From the NCBI GenBank assembly GCA_022072125.1, contig JAJVIH010000030.1:1-64000 (forward strand): a stretch of DNA of 64,000 nucleotides, given 5' to 3'. A program made the position numbers and the translations under genes. Each line of letters starts with the position of its first letter. The stretch's first letter is position 1. This stretch comes from Myxococcota bacterium. Lineage in GTDB: Bacteria > Myxococcota > JAJVIH01. Positions 63,858 to 64,000 of the stretch are shown one piece after another. The notes under the pieces were generated by a model. That model made no database searches. It was not told the origin of the DNA and saw only the letters and a list, made by a program, of their open reading frames with translations.

Positions 63858-64000
63858 CACGCAAGCTCCGGATTGGGATTGCGAATTTTCGCCAGGTAGC
63901 TGGTGCGCGGCTTGATGTTCAACTCGGCGAGCAGCACGTAGTCGCGCGAATTGTTCTTGGCCATGGACACCCGGCTCCCGGGATCGGCGATATCGCCGAA
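63857..64000 (-). CDS. actB: Alternative complex III subunit ActB, C-terminal end (partial)
   Basis: The last 47 codons of a gene running off the right edge of the window. The translation [46 protein letters not shown] matches the ActB C-terminus (SRV...LLAELN..PRT.YLAK..NPNP) of molybdopterin-oxidoreductase-like ActB, which carries the [3Fe-4S] and [4Fe-4S] clusters. The stop TGA (63859-63857) overlaps the actC ATG. The start lies outside the window. Confidence 0.9.
   Translation of the reverse strand, partial: FGDIADPGSRVSMAKNNSRDYVLLAELNIKPRTSYLAKIRNPNPELA

Overview
The window is about 64 kb of GC-rich chromosome that reads like a deltaproteobacterium in the wide sense, most likely Myxococcota or a close relative. 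The reasons are an FHA-domain sigma-54 activator, a Pkn-type Ser/Thr kinase, lipoproteins with long Asp/Ala/Thr/Gly-rich stalks, a MYXO-CTERM-like protein tail, AgmX/TonB-like proteins beside ExbB/ExbD motors, and an alternative complex III. No rRNA, tRNA, CRISPR array, insertion sequence or phage gene was seen. From about 16.5 kb to the end, every well-supported gene lies on the minus strand.

Layout. 0-3 kb: a sigma-54 activator behind its own consensus -24/-12 promoter and a 24-bp dyad, then a cysteine desulfurase. 3-10 kb: alanine dehydrogenase, a beta-propeller lipoprotein, trigger factor, two small envelope proteins and deoxyribose-phosphate aldolase. 10.5-17.4 kb: a zinc-ribbon/kinase/DsbA/DUF1566 fusion, a zf-HC2/FHA-like/TonB-like protein divergent from an Asp-rich lipoprotein, and an outer-membrane barrel candidate. 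17.5-25 kb: a fused isobutyryl-CoA mutase (IcmF, assigned from its F567 and Q724 residues) with a 60-aa protein, a DRE-TIM acyltransferase, a thiolase and a decarboxylating dehydrogenase. 25-33 kb: a TPR pseudoprotease, an RsuA-type pseudouridine synthase, a PfkB kinase, exonuclease III, and the TldE/TldD pair separated by a 500-bp stretch holding unexplained small ORFs and a plus-strand terminator.

33.5-49.7 kb is the most interesting part. It is a 12-gene, tightly coupled minus-strand cluster: a one-copy and a five-copy protein of an unrecognised ~123-residue envelope domain, two very large periplasmic TPR proteins, a TPR lipoprotein, a small secreted protein, ExbB, two different ExbDs (one lacking the usual Asp), an FHA-like/TM/TonB-like protein, a coiled-coil protein and a cyclic-nucleotide-binding protein. 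It resembles the Agl/Glt gliding-motility and Tol/Ton energised envelope machines of Myxococcus but has its own parts. A tandem TGAC-N4-GTCA operator lies upstream.

50-54.7 kb: a repeat protein with a MYXO-CTERM-like tail, a small membrane protein, and a SixA phosphatase translationally coupled to a CHAD protein. 54.7-64 kb: a respiratory operon read from the right edge, actB(partial)-actC-actD-actE-actF-orf-sco-ctaC-ctaD-ctaE-ctaF, i.e. alternative complex III feeding a caa3 oxidase whose subunit I carries the A2-type YSHP motif, closed by a strong terminator.
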